Of a stretch of DNA of 64,000 nt, positions 1 to 7,416 are shown piece after piece. How positions within the stretch are numbered: the first letter of the stretch is position 1; every line of letters starts with the position of its first letter. The position numbers and the translations under genes are program-made. The notes beneath the pieces are model-generated. The model made no database searches and had not been told where the DNA came from. It was given only the letters and a program-made list of their open reading frames with translations. Location of the stretch: positions 30,138 to 94,137 of the forward strand of contig NZ_RJAC01000029.1 in the NCBI RefSeq assembly GCF_003999975.1. Direction: 5' to 3'. This stretch comes from Actinoplanes solisilvae. GTDB taxonomy: Bacteria; Actinomycetota; Actinomycetes; Mycobacteriales; Micromonosporaceae.

Positions 1-10
1 ATCATCCATC

Positions 11-910
11 ATGGGAGGAAACGACGTGGCTATATCACGGGACCTAGTTTGGTCCGCATATGCGAGATCAATGAGACTCAGGAAATTGTCCCCAGAAACA
101 ATCGATGCTTACGAGCGCACATATCGATTGTTGACTCGGTGGGCGGAACATCCTGCTGCTGAATGCAAGCGTGCCGAAATTGAAGAATGGATTATCGAAA
201 GGCAGGAAAAAGTAGCAGCAACGACTGTCGCGCAGAATATCCAGAACTTGAAGATATTCTTCAAATGGGCGGTGGCTGAAGAATGGATCAGCAATGATCC
301 CATGAAGAAAATCGAATCACGAAAAGTTGAAGTCCCTCCGCGACGTGTGCTTGATGCAAAAGAAATGCGAGCACTCATTGACGCGTGCAAGGGCACTCGC
401 TACATCGATATTCGCGACCGCGCCATCATCCGCATCCTTTGTGAAGTCGGCACGCCACGACTCGGCGAACTGCTGAATATGCGCATGGAGTCGGTGGACT
501 TTGGTCACGACCTACTTGAATTGAACGGGAAAACCGGCAAGCGATTCATTCCGATCGGAGATAAGTGCGCTCATGTTCTTGACCGGTATATGTGGATGCG
601 GGCCAAGCATCGCCTTTCAAATCTCGATTCCTTCTGGCTTAGTACACGCGGGCCGATAAGCAAACAAGCTGTCCGGGATCTTATAAGCCGCCGTGCCCTT
701 GCTGCTGGCATTCAGGGATCGGTGTTCCCTCACCTCTTCCGCCATGCGACAGCTAGCCGTGCGTCGGCGGCGGGGATATCGGACAGTTTGATGGAACCTC
801 TTTACGGCTGGTCCGATGGGTCTCGCATGCCGAGGGTTTATGGGGCTGCTACACGAGTAGCGAGGGCACAAAGCAAGGCGAGGGATTTGGGGTTGGGCGA
901 TCGATTGTAA
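11..910 (+). CDS. Tyrosine recombinase / phage-type integrase
   Basis: A 299-residue site-specific recombinase that would cut and rejoin DNA through a 3'-phosphotyrosine. Residues 1-105 look like the SAM-like core-binding domain and 110-299 like the catalytic domain. Visible catalytic candidates are R150 (TPRLGEL), K174 or K177 (GKTGK), H241 and R244 (HLFRHA), W267 in the second-His position (YGWSD) and the nucleophile Y277 (RVYG). Its base composition is clearly lower in GC than everything from 950 bp onward, and its codons are unlike its neighbours', suggesting recent acquisition. It ends 37 bp from a truncated SIS gene, so it probably lies at the boundary of an integrated element continuing left of the window. 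It is shorter than large phage integrases and closer to XerC/D length. Confidence 0.88.
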   Translation: MGGNDVAISRDLVWSAYARSMRLRKLSPETIDAYERTYRLLTRWAEHPAAECKRAEIEEWIIERQEKVAATTVAQNIQNLKIFFKWAVAEEWISNDPMKKIESRKVEVPPRRVLDAKEMRALIDACKGTRYIDIRDRAIIRILCEVGTPRLGELLNMRMESVDFGHDLLELNGKTGKRFIPIGDKCAHVLDRYMWMRAKHRLSNLDSFWLSTRGPISKQAVRDLISRRALAAGIQGSVFPHLFRHATASRASAAGISDSLMEPLYGWSDGSRMPRVYGAATRVARAQSKARDLGLGDRL

Positions 911-946
911 TCTCCTTCCTGTCAATTGCCTGAGAGTGTGAGAAAT

Positions 947-1507
947 TCAGGACCAGGGCAGCGCGAGCGTGGCATCGCCGTACGGGGCCCCGTTGTCCAG
1001 CACGACGTCGGCGATCTCGCCGAGCTTGCGCCCGCTCGGATGCCGCGACGCGACCCCGGCCGAGTGCCGCGCCGACGTGATCGCGACCAGGCCGTGGCCG
1101 CGCTCCTTGACCAGCAGCGCCATCTCGACGACGGCGCCGTTGATGCCGGAGTTGGACGCGATGACGAACACGTCGTCGGGTTTGATCGGCGCGAGTTCGT
1201 AGAGCCGGTGCGCGATGTCGGTCCGCCGTTCCACGGCCGGGTCGGCGAGCACCTCGAGGGGTTCCCCGCCGTAGAGGACGATGTCGCGCAGGGCGATCCG
1301 GTTGGTGGGCACCAGACCCCCCGCGCGGCCGGCGATCTCCATGGCCAGGGCCTCGGAGTGCCCGCACCCGAAGGCCTGGATCACTCCCCCGTTGCGTACG
1401 GCCTCGGCGAGCAGGTCGGCGGCTTGGTTTGTGGCCTCGTCCTGGCGGCCGACCCGGTCGACGACGGCCCGGACCTGTTCGAGGTAGTCATTGCTGGTGA
1501 CGCTCAC
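947..1507 (-). pseudogene. SIS-domain sugar-phosphate-binding protein (UPF0309-like), 3'-truncated
   Basis: The reading frame encodes a SIS (sugar isomerase) fold; the N-terminal half includes the sugar-phosphate loop FGCGHSEALAMEIAGR and a second SIS motif near IASNSGINGAV. Family members that I know as UPF0309 run to about 240-250 residues, but this one stops at 186, just after DNGAPYGDATLALP, which is normally mid-protein. The stop comes from foreign-looking, lower-GC sequence next to the integrase, so the 3' end was probably removed by the integration event. Its start overlaps the stop of the upstream RpiR-type regulator by four bases (ATGA), so the two were one operon, probably for amino-sugar phosphate handling. 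Activity of the remaining part is doubtful. Confidence 0.75.
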
Positions 1508-2430
1508 GGCTGTCCTTTCGCACGCCCGCGCTTGCGGGTCGGGATCTTCTCGGGCAGTCGGTGGGCGTCGACCGCGCGCACGGTGAGCTCGAGCGCCTCG
1601 GCCGTACGCTCGTAGGTGCGCTGCGCGACCGCCACATAGATCAGGTCGAGCACCAGCAGCTGGGAGTGCAGCGCGGAGAGCGCGGCCAGCCGGAACGTCG
1701 TCTCCTGCACCGCCGTGGTGAACACGACGTCGGCGACCTCGGCCAGCGGCGACCGGCTGAAACTCGTGACGGCCACCGTCAACGCGCCATGGTCAGCCGC
1801 CTCGGCGAGCGTTTCGATCACTTCCCGCGTACGCCCGGAGTGGCTCAACCCGATGGCGACGTCGCCGGGCAGCAGCAGGGCCGCGTTCGTCAGCGCGGTG
1901 TGCGAATCCGTGCGGTGCCATACCGGCACCCGGATGCGTTCGAGCCGGAACGCCATCTCCCGCGCCGCCGTGCCGCTGGACCCCAGCCCGAAGATCTCCA
2001 CCCGGCCGGCGCCCGCGATCGTCGCCGCGACCCGCTCGACCGCGGCCACGTCGAGGCCCGCGGCGGTGTCCTGAATGGCCCGCGTGTCGGCTGCGGTCAC
2101 CACCCCGAGCACGTCGGGCAGCGGGTCGCCGGGCGCGATGTCGCCGCTGATGTCGGTCTCCCACCGGGCCTGCTCGGCGCGCCCGGTCTCGGTGGCGATC
2201 GCGACCCGCAGGTTGGCGTAGCCCTTGAACCCCAGCGTGCGGCTGAACCGCGTGACGGTCGCCGTCGAGGTCCCCGACCGCTCGGCCAGGTCGACGATGC
2301 TCGCGTGCGCCGCGTTCTCGGGGTCGGCCAGGATCGTCTCGGCGATGCGCGCCAGGGCCTCGGGCATCTGCGGCCCCTCGATGCGCAGCCGCCCGAGCAG
2401 GCCTCCGCTCTCACCGGTCACGTCGGACAT
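1504..2430 (-). CDS. MurR/RpiR family transcriptional regulator
   Basis: About 308 residues: an N-terminal RpiR helix-turn-helix (residues ~25-75, with SGTSTATVTRFSRTLGFKGY) followed by a C-terminal SIS domain (~120-260; FGLGSSGTAAREMAFR, GLSHSGRTREVIE) that binds phosphosugars as effector. Such regulators control amino-sugar or MurNAc/GlcNAc catabolism. The start MSDV at 2430 is preferred because a perfect inverted repeat lies just upstream (2433-2461), leaving the operator outside the gene; an ATG three codons earlier is possible. It overlaps the SIS gene downstream and diverges from a BadF/BadG-type kinase, which fits one locus for amino-sugar recovery. Confidence 0.9.
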   Translation of the reverse strand: MSDVTGESGGLLGRLRIEGPQMPEALARIAETILADPENAAHASIVDLAERSGTSTATVTRFSRTLGFKGYANLRVAIATETGRAEQARWETDISGDIAPGDPLPDVLGVVTAADTRAIQDTAAGLDVAAVERVAATIAGAGRVEIFGLGSSGTAAREMAFRLERIRVPVWHRTDSHTALTNAALLLPGDVAIGLSHSGRTREVIETLAEAADHGALTVAVTSFSRSPLAEVADVVFTTAVQETTFRLAALSALHSQLLVLDLIYVAVAQRTYERTAEALELTVRAVDAHRLPEKIPTRKRGRAKGQP

Positions 2431-2432
2431 CC

Positions 2433-2461
2433 TTTTCATCGATGGCTGTTGCCGATGAAAA
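2433..2461. promoter_or_regulatory. Inverted repeat, candidate RpiR operator
   Basis: TTTTCATCG (2433-2441) and CGATGAAAA (2453-2461) are perfect 9-bp inverted repeats with an 11-bp spacer. They sit immediately upstream of the RpiR start and within the divergent region shared with the sugar-kinase gene starting at 2517. Position and symmetry suggest autoregulation; no binding data are available. Confidence 0.5.
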
Positions 2462-2516
2462 TTACGACCGCCACGACCTCTAGTCAATAACTGTTTTACA
2501 TGTTTCGATTTCCGGC

Positions 2517-3431
2517 ATGAACCTGGTGATCGGCGTCGACGCCGGGGGCACCGCTACGCGCGCGGTGGTGGCCACCGTGAACGGTGAGGTGCTCGGACGC
2601 GGCTCGGCCGGCCCGGGCAACCCGCTGACGGTCGGCGCTCCCGCTGCGGCTGCCGCCATGGGTCACGCAGTGCGGACAGCCCTCGGTGCCCTGCCGCCGT
2701 CACTGGTGGTGCGGGGCGTGATCGGGCTGGCCGGCGTCAGCGGTTTGCCCAGCGGCCATTCCCCGTACGACATCGAATGGAAAGCGCTGGGTCTGACCGG
2801 CCCGCTCGTGGTCGTCGGCGACGCGGTGACGGCCTTCGCAGCCGGGAGCCCCGCGCCGTCCGGGGTCGTACTGATCGCCGGCACTGGCGCGGTGGCCGCC
2901 CACGTGACGGGTTCACTTGTGGTGCGTGCGGTCGACGGCAACGGCTGGCTGCTCGGCGACTGCGGCTCAGGGCGCTGGATCGGCCTGGCCGCCCTGCGTG
3001 TCGCCGCCCGCGACTGGTCCACACCCTTCGCTGCCACGGTCGCCGCAGAGCTCGACATCCCGTCGGCCGACGCGTTGATCGCCTGGGCTCAGCGCCTGCC
3101 GTTCGCCGAGATCGACGCCCTGGCCCCACTGGTCTGCACTCTGGCCGCCGCGGGCGACCCCGCGGCGCGCTCCATCACCGTCGGGGCCGCCGCCGAGCTG
3201 ATCCGCTCCCTCGACGATCTGGCCGTCGAAGGCCCGGTCGTCCTGTCCGGAAGCCTGCTCACCTCGGAAACCCCCGTCCGCGAGGGCGTCCTCTCGACCC
3301 TGCGCGAGCGAGGCGTCCCGCACTCCACCAGCCGAGACCCGGCCGCTGGGGCCGCCTGGCTGGCCGCCCTCCCGCACACCCCGCTCCCACCAGCCGACCT
3401 GCACGCCACGCTGCTGCCCTCCCCGGGCTGA
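2517..3431 (+). CDS. BadF/BadG/BcrA/BcrD-type ATPase, probable N-acetylglucosamine kinase
   Basis: 304 residues of the ASKHA (actin/hexokinase-like) fold. The phosphate-1 loop DAGGTATRA lies at residues 7-15 and the phosphate-2 loop GTGAVAAHV near residue 122; GNGWLLGDCGSG (about 141-152) is the typical adenosine-side segment. Actinobacterial proteins of this length and pattern phosphorylate GlcNAc or related amino sugars in the cytoplasm. It starts 87 bp from the divergent RpiR regulator and its SIS partner, supporting an amino-sugar role. The exact substrate cannot be read from the sequence, and a glucosamine kinase is an equal possibility. Confidence 0.85.
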   Translation: MNLVIGVDAGGTATRAVVATVNGEVLGRGSAGPGNPLTVGAPAAAAAMGHAVRTALGALPPSLVVRGVIGLAGVSGLPSGHSPYDIEWKALGLTGPLVVVGDAVTAFAAGSPAPSGVVLIAGTGAVAAHVTGSLVVRAVDGNGWLLGDCGSGRWIGLAALRVAARDWSTPFAATVAAELDIPSADALIAWAQRLPFAEIDALAPLVCTLAAAGDPAARSITVGAAAELIRSLDDLAVEGPVVLSGSLLTSETPVREGVLSTLRERGVPHSTSRDPAAGAAWLAALPHTPLPPADLHATLLPSPG

Positions 3432-3508
3432 TCAACCGAAGCGGCAATGGTCGACACGCGCGGCAGAACCACCACTCACCCGGCCGAGTCGACGTTCACG
3501 CGGCCGAA

Positions 3509-4168
3509 TCAAACGCTGACGTGTCGCAGGACAGCGTTCAACGGCATCTCCGCCGCACTCCGCAGCAGGACGTCCGCGGCGGCGAATCGGGCCGGCTCGG
3601 CGTGCGGATTCGGGACGGCCACACATCGCAACCCGGCCGCGTGGGCCGCATCGACGCCGTGCGGAGTGTCCTCGAACGCGACCGCCTCGTCGGCCGGCAG
3701 CCCGAGCCGTTCCAGAGCGAGCAGGTAGACGGCCGGGTCGGGTTTGTGCGCGGCCACCTCGTCGCCGGTCGCGAGCACTTCGAAGCGCTCGCGCAGGCCT
3801 GCCTGCCGCAGCATCCCGTCGACGTGCCCGCGGGCCGAACTGCTGGCCACCGCGAGCCGCAACCCCAGCTCGGCGGCCCGGTCGAGCCAGGCTTCCACTC
3901 CCGGCAACGGCGTCAACGCGGCGTTCAGCCCGGCCCGATGCTCCATCCGCAGCGCGTGGCTGGCGTCGCGGTCGTACCCCGCCCCGACCGCCGCGGCCAG
4001 CGCGACATACCGCGACTCGTTCGCGTCGCCCCCGTGGTCAGCGAAGAACCCGGCCGGATCGAGCTCGAGCCCGTGCCGGCGCCACTCCCAGCGCCAACTC
4101 TCCAGCAGCGTCGTCTCCGTGTCCATGAGCAGCCCGTCGAAGTCGAAAACCAGCGCCTTGACCGTCAC
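3509..4168 (-). CDS. HAD-superfamily phosphatase / phosphoglucomutase-like hydrolase
   Basis: 219 residues with all four HAD motifs: motif I FDFDGLLMDTE (nucleophile and acid/base Asp at residues 9 and 11), motif II VASSSA, motif III lysine in AHKPDP, and motif IV FEDTPHGVDAA. The helical cap between motifs I and II is that of subclass I, as in beta-phosphoglucomutases and 2-deoxyglucose-6-phosphatases. It is a cytoplasmic sugar-phosphate phosphatase or mutase of unknown substrate. It converges with the sugar kinase, 77 bp apart, and might act in the same sugar pathway, though the opposite orientation gives no operon support. Confidence 0.88.
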   Translation of the reverse strand: MTVKALVFDFDGLLMDTETTLLESWRWEWRRHGLELDPAGFFADHGGDANESRYVALAAAVGAGYDRDASHALRMEHRAGLNAALTPLPGVEAWLDRAAELGLRLAVASSSARGHVDGMLRQAGLRERFEVLATGDEVAAHKPDPAVYLLALERLGLPADEAVAFEDTPHGVDAAHAAGLRCVAVPNPHAEPARFAAADVLLRSAAEMPLNAVLRHVSV

Positions 4169-4287
4169 ACCGGCAAAGCTACGTCAGCCGCGGCGGCCTC
4201 CCGCACCGATCCGGATCGGCCTGTGACGTCTCTCGCCCCGTCGTGTTCCTCACCAGCCAAAATTGATCATGCCGGTACGCTCCCGCC

Positions 4288-4788
4288 GTGAATTTCCAGG
4301 TCCGCTTCCGTCCCACCTTCAGCTGGCTTCGCATCCCCGCCATCGTCCTCGTCGTCGCGATCGGCGCGATCACCACGGTCGACAACACCGTGTTGAGGGT
4401 CGTCATCGGCGTCCCCTCCGCCCTTGCCCTCGGCATATTCCTGATCCCGATCGTGTTCAGCACAATCTGCCGGATACCCGCACTGGTCGTGAACGCCGAC
4501 GGTGTGCGACTGCCGCTGATGCGCGTCCATCTCTCGTGGACCGATATCGCGCGCGTACGACAGGCGTCCGATGCTCACGGGAACATCCTGCTGATCGTGC
4601 CGAGCGACCCGCAGGCCGTCCTCCAACAGGCGCGTCCCTGGTTGCGGGCGGAGGGCCGCGCGGGCATCGCCCGCTACGGCACCCCGATTGCCGTGATGTC
4701 GGCGAACCTGGACCGGACCTTCGACGAGATCCAGGAGGCAGTCGCCCGTTTCCGCCCAACGTCTCAGGACGGCGGCGGCGTCAGGTAA
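4288..4788 (+). CDS. Small membrane protein with PH-like cytosolic domain, function unknown
   Basis: 166 residues from a GTG start. Two hydrophobic segments (about 13-32 and 38-60) are followed by a soluble C-terminal half beginning with LVVNADGVRLPL and SWTDIARV. That layout (two helices, then a short PH-like beta domain opening with a turn and a W-x-D-I motif) is common in actinobacterial STM3941-type or bacterial-PH proteins whose function is unknown. Its 3' end overlaps the convergent AhpD-like gene by 25 bp, so the last residues are constrained by both strands. Confidence 0.7.
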   Translation: MNFQVRFRPTFSWLRIPAIVLVVAIGAITTVDNTVLRVVIGVPSALALGIFLIPIVFSTICRIPALVVNADGVRLPLMRVHLSWTDIARVRQASDAHGNILLIVPSDPQAVLQQARPWLRAEGRAGIARYGTPIAVMSANLDRTFDEIQEAVARFRPTSQDGGGVR

Positions 4789-5282
4789 CCGTGCTCGACG
4801 ATGCGAGCCGCCCCAGCCTCGTAGGCCCGAGCGTCTTCCGGAGCGAACGTGCCGAGAGCGTCGACGTAGCGGTTGAACATGCTGAAGGCGGCGGCGAGCA
4901 GAACCGTGTCGTGGATCTCGAGGTCGGTCGCTCCCGCCGACCGCGCCTCCTCGATCAAGGTGGCAGTCACCTCGTGGCCACCGATGCGCGTCGCGGCCGC
5001 CACTTCCAGCAAGGCCCGCATCTTCGGCCCGAGTGACGCGGAGACCGGCATGCCCTCGGCGGCGGCCACGGCCCCGTGCGACTGGGCGCAGTAGGAACAG
5101 TCGTTCAAGCGGGAGACGTGGGCCGCGATGTATTCGCGCTCGCCGCGGCTCAGACTGCTGTCACCGCGCAGCAACACCTCGGCGAGCTCACTGAGCGGAC
5201 GCCCGGTCTCGGGCCGATAGCGGAGCAAGCCCCGAATTCCCGGCGCGATCTTCTCGTCCAGACCGAGATCGATATGTGTCAT
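4764..5282 (-). CDS. AhpD-like / carboxymuconolactone-decarboxylase family peroxidase-related protein
   Basis: 172 residues, all-helical AhpD fold. The redox motif CSYCAQSHG around residues 62-70 carries the C-x2-C pair and the downstream histidine needed for alkylhydroperoxidase-type thiol chemistry, preceded by LSRGEREYIAAHVSRLN. Members reduce peroxides or link antioxidant dithiols to other enzymes; many are annotated peroxidase-related enzyme. The direct partner is not visible here. It is encoded 21 bp downstream of the DUF3500 gene on the same strand and may be co-transcribed with it. Confidence 0.85.
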   Translation of the reverse strand: MTHIDLGLDEKIAPGIRGLLRYRPETGRPLSELAEVLLRGDSSLSRGEREYIAAHVSRLNDCSYCAQSHGAVAAAEGMPVSASLGPKMRALLEVAAATRIGGHEVTATLIEEARSAGATDLEIHDTVLLAAAFSMFNRYVDALGTFAPEDARAYEAGAARIVEHGYLTPPPS

Positions 5283-5303
5283 CGCGGCATCGTCGCACGG
5301 CGA

Positions 5304-6446
5304 TCACCGGTGATGGTGCCGCTGATGGGCGGCGAGCACGTCGAGGCCGAAGTCGTTCTCCGGATCGCGCCAGACCGAATGGGCGTGGTTGGCGGCGCGC
5401 TGGGTGTTGTCCCACTCCAGGAGTAAGCGGGGGCCCTGCACGCGGTAGTAGTGCGGTCTGCCGGGCTCGGTCGGGCCGGCCCAGGCGAAGTGGACGGCGT
5501 CGAGGGCCGCGTCGTCGTACTTCGGCGCGACGGCCTCCGGCACCCGGTCGAAGTAGGTGCCCAACAAGGAGCGCAGCAGGGCACGCTGCCCGGCGTCGAG
5601 GTCGGCGCCGGCGACGCCCTTGGGCCGGCCGGTGTATTCCAGCGCGCCGTGGTCGTCCTCCCCGTAGCCGGCCGCCGCGTCGATCGCGTCGCTGGCCGCC
5701 TGCAGCGCGCTCTGCTGGGCCGAGTCGGAGAACGGCGAGCGCCAGATGCCGGCCAGCGGGATGACCCGGTCACCCTCGGCGATCGTGCTGCGGTTTCCGG
5801 TGACGAGGTCGGAGGGCGCCTTCGACGACAGGATCGCCCCGAGGGCCAGCTCCGGGCTCAGCGACCGGACCAGTTCGCGGGCCAGGTCTTCCACGCGGGC
5901 CAGCGGCCGGTTGACCGCCCCGCCGAGAAGCTCGGAGGACGCCGGGTCCGCCCCCATGAAGCACGGCGTCGTCGCGACCAGCAAGCCGTCGACGACCAGG
6001 TTGTTCAGCGACACGTGGTGCCCGCCGAACCGCCACCCCCACACGGCATCGACACCGGGTTCCCCGAAGACGCGCAGATAGTAGAGGCCCGGGTCCCGCC
6101 CGCGCTCACGGTCGAACCGGGCCACGAACCCCTCGGCGTGGTCGAGGACGTTCTCGAGCCCGATGGTCGTGGCCACCGTGACATAGCCGGCCCGCGACAG
6201 ACCCGTGGAGACCAGTCGCATCGCCGCCCGCTGCTGAGCCGGCCGCTGCTGGTGAAAGGTCAGCCCGCCGTGATCGGTCGGCGTGTAGAACCAGCGCCGC
6301 CGCTCACCGTCGGTCCGCGCGTCCGAGGGCGCCTGCCCCACGGCGGCGTCACGCTGCTCCGCGTCGAGCGAGTTCAGCCACGCCCGTGCCGCCCCGGCCA
6401 TCGCGGAGGCGACTTCCCCGCGCGGCCCCTCGTCCCCATCCAGCAT
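5304..6446 (-). CDS. DUF3500 domain protein
   Basis: About 380 residues from the ATG at 6446; a start 42 bp upstream is open but adds an arginine-rich tail. The body matches what I know of DUF3500: an N-terminal RRWFYTPTDHGGLTFHQQ segment, a central WGWRFGGHHVSLN motif, and a C-terminal HYYRVQGPRLLLEWDNTQ and HAHSVWRDP stretch. The many conserved His, Trp and Asp residues suggest a metal- or ligand-binding enzyme, but no activity is established for the family. It has no signal peptide and may form an operon with the AhpD-like gene. Confidence 0.85.
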   Translation of the reverse strand: MLDGDEGPRGEVASAMAGAARAWLNSLDAEQRDAAVGQAPSDARTDGERRRWFYTPTDHGGLTFHQQRPAQQRAAMRLVSTGLSRAGYVTVATTIGLENVLDHAEGFVARFDRERGRDPGLYYLRVFGEPGVDAVWGWRFGGHHVSLNNLVVDGLLVATTPCFMGADPASSELLGGAVNRPLARVEDLARELVRSLSPELALGAILSSKAPSDLVTGNRSTIAEGDRVIPLAGIWRSPFSDSAQQSALQAASDAIDAAAGYGEDDHGALEYTGRPKGVAGADLDAGQRALLRSLLGTYFDRVPEAVAPKYDDAALDAVHFAWAGPTEPGRPHYYRVQGPRLLLEWDNTQRAANHAHSVWRDPENDFGLDVLAAHQRHHHR

Positions 6447-6526
6447 GCGGCCGAATCTACCGGCCGTCTTGCGTTCGGCCCGCCTCACGACGAAACCGCC
6501 TGGTGCACGTTGCCTACACTCCGCCT

Positions 6527-7027
6527 GTGCGGATCGGTCGACGGCGCCTGGGCTTCGCCCTCGCGATACTCCTGCTGGTCTCGTTCTCAGCCTTGAGCGC
6601 GACTGCCTTCGTGCGGTGGAGGGCCGCCGGCACCGCCCACGACATCGCCCCGCCTGCGGGAGCGGTCGCCCAGCTCTCCGACGGCGGCCGATATGAGACC
6701 GTCGTCGCCGACCGGGCCCACATCATCGCCCTCGGCCTGCGCAGCGACCGGGGTGCGCCCACCGTTCGCACGTACGCCCTGCCGCCGGACTCGCCGTGGC
6801 TGCAGTCCCGCAAGATCGTCGCCACGCAGCTCGATCACTGGGAGCAGGTCGGCTCCTGCGCCGACGATCGCCAGGCCCGCATCGTCGAGTGCGCGTGGCG
6901 TGAGCCGACCCGCTGGTGGCCGCGCGAGGTCCGGCTCACCATGATGCGCCCACCACCGGCGACGGAGAACCGCGACGGCTGGCCCGACGCCACCTTTCTG
7001 ATCATCGGATCCGGCCGGGCCGCCTGA
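6527..7027 (+). CDS. Membrane-anchored or secreted hypothetical protein
   Basis: 166 residues from the GTG at 6527. It opens with VRIGRRRLGFALAILLLV, a positively charged N-terminus followed by one hydrophobic helix to about residue 25, then a soluble domain with one Cys pair (VGSCADDRQARIVECAW) likely oxidised outside the membrane. There is no cleavage motif, so it is probably a signal anchor. I do not recognise the domain. It diverges from the DUF3500 gene and lies upstream of the amylase, with no evident functional link. Confidence 0.65.
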   Translation: MRIGRRRLGFALAILLLVSFSALSATAFVRWRAAGTAHDIAPPAGAVAQLSDGGRYETVVADRAHIIALGLRSDRGAPTVRTYALPPDSPWLQSRKIVATQLDHWEQVGSCADDRQARIVECAWREPTRWWPREVRLTMMRPPPATENRDGWPDATFLIIGSGRAA

Positions 7028-7104
7028 GACCCGGTCCGCGGACGACCGAGCCGGCCGACGGGGGCGGGGCACAGGCAGCCGGACCACCCCGCCCCAACTG
7101 ATCG

Positions 7105-7168
7105 ATACATGTATATGCATTCACTTGCAAGATGGCGGCAAAGCCTTCCAGTCACTGCAAGTACTTGC
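7105..7168. promoter_or_regulatory. Palindromic operator sites upstream of the alpha-amylase gene
   Basis: Three perfect palindromes occur within 64 bp: ATACATGTAT (7105-7114), CTTGCAAG (7124-7131) and GCAAGTACTTGC (7157-7168). The CTTGCA core is the signature known for LacI-family MalR/Reg1 operators before actinobacterial amylase and maltose genes. They lie about 250-310 bp before the amylase start, so the promoter is probably just downstream of them, leaving a long 5' leader. Confidence 0.55.
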
Positions 7169-7416
7169 TAAGGTCCGTTCCCATGTGAACGCGGGATTAC
7201 GTCCCTGTCACCGGCTTCGTCCCTGGTGGTTTGACGTGCCGCGGTTCCCATGCAGCGAAACCTGTCGTTGAAAGAAACACCAGGTCGTTGGAGGAACCCC
7301 GTGCCCCCACCACGACGGCTGCTCGCCGTCCCCGTCAGCGTGTCGCTTCTCAGCCGGCCTACCCACGCGGCAGCCCACACCGAGACAACGGCCCCCATCC
7401 GACGCAAGGAGAACCG

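Noticed and set aside
1..950. tRNA gene as integration target next to the recombinase
   Set aside because: No tRNA cloverleaf was found by eye within the first 950 bases on either strand.
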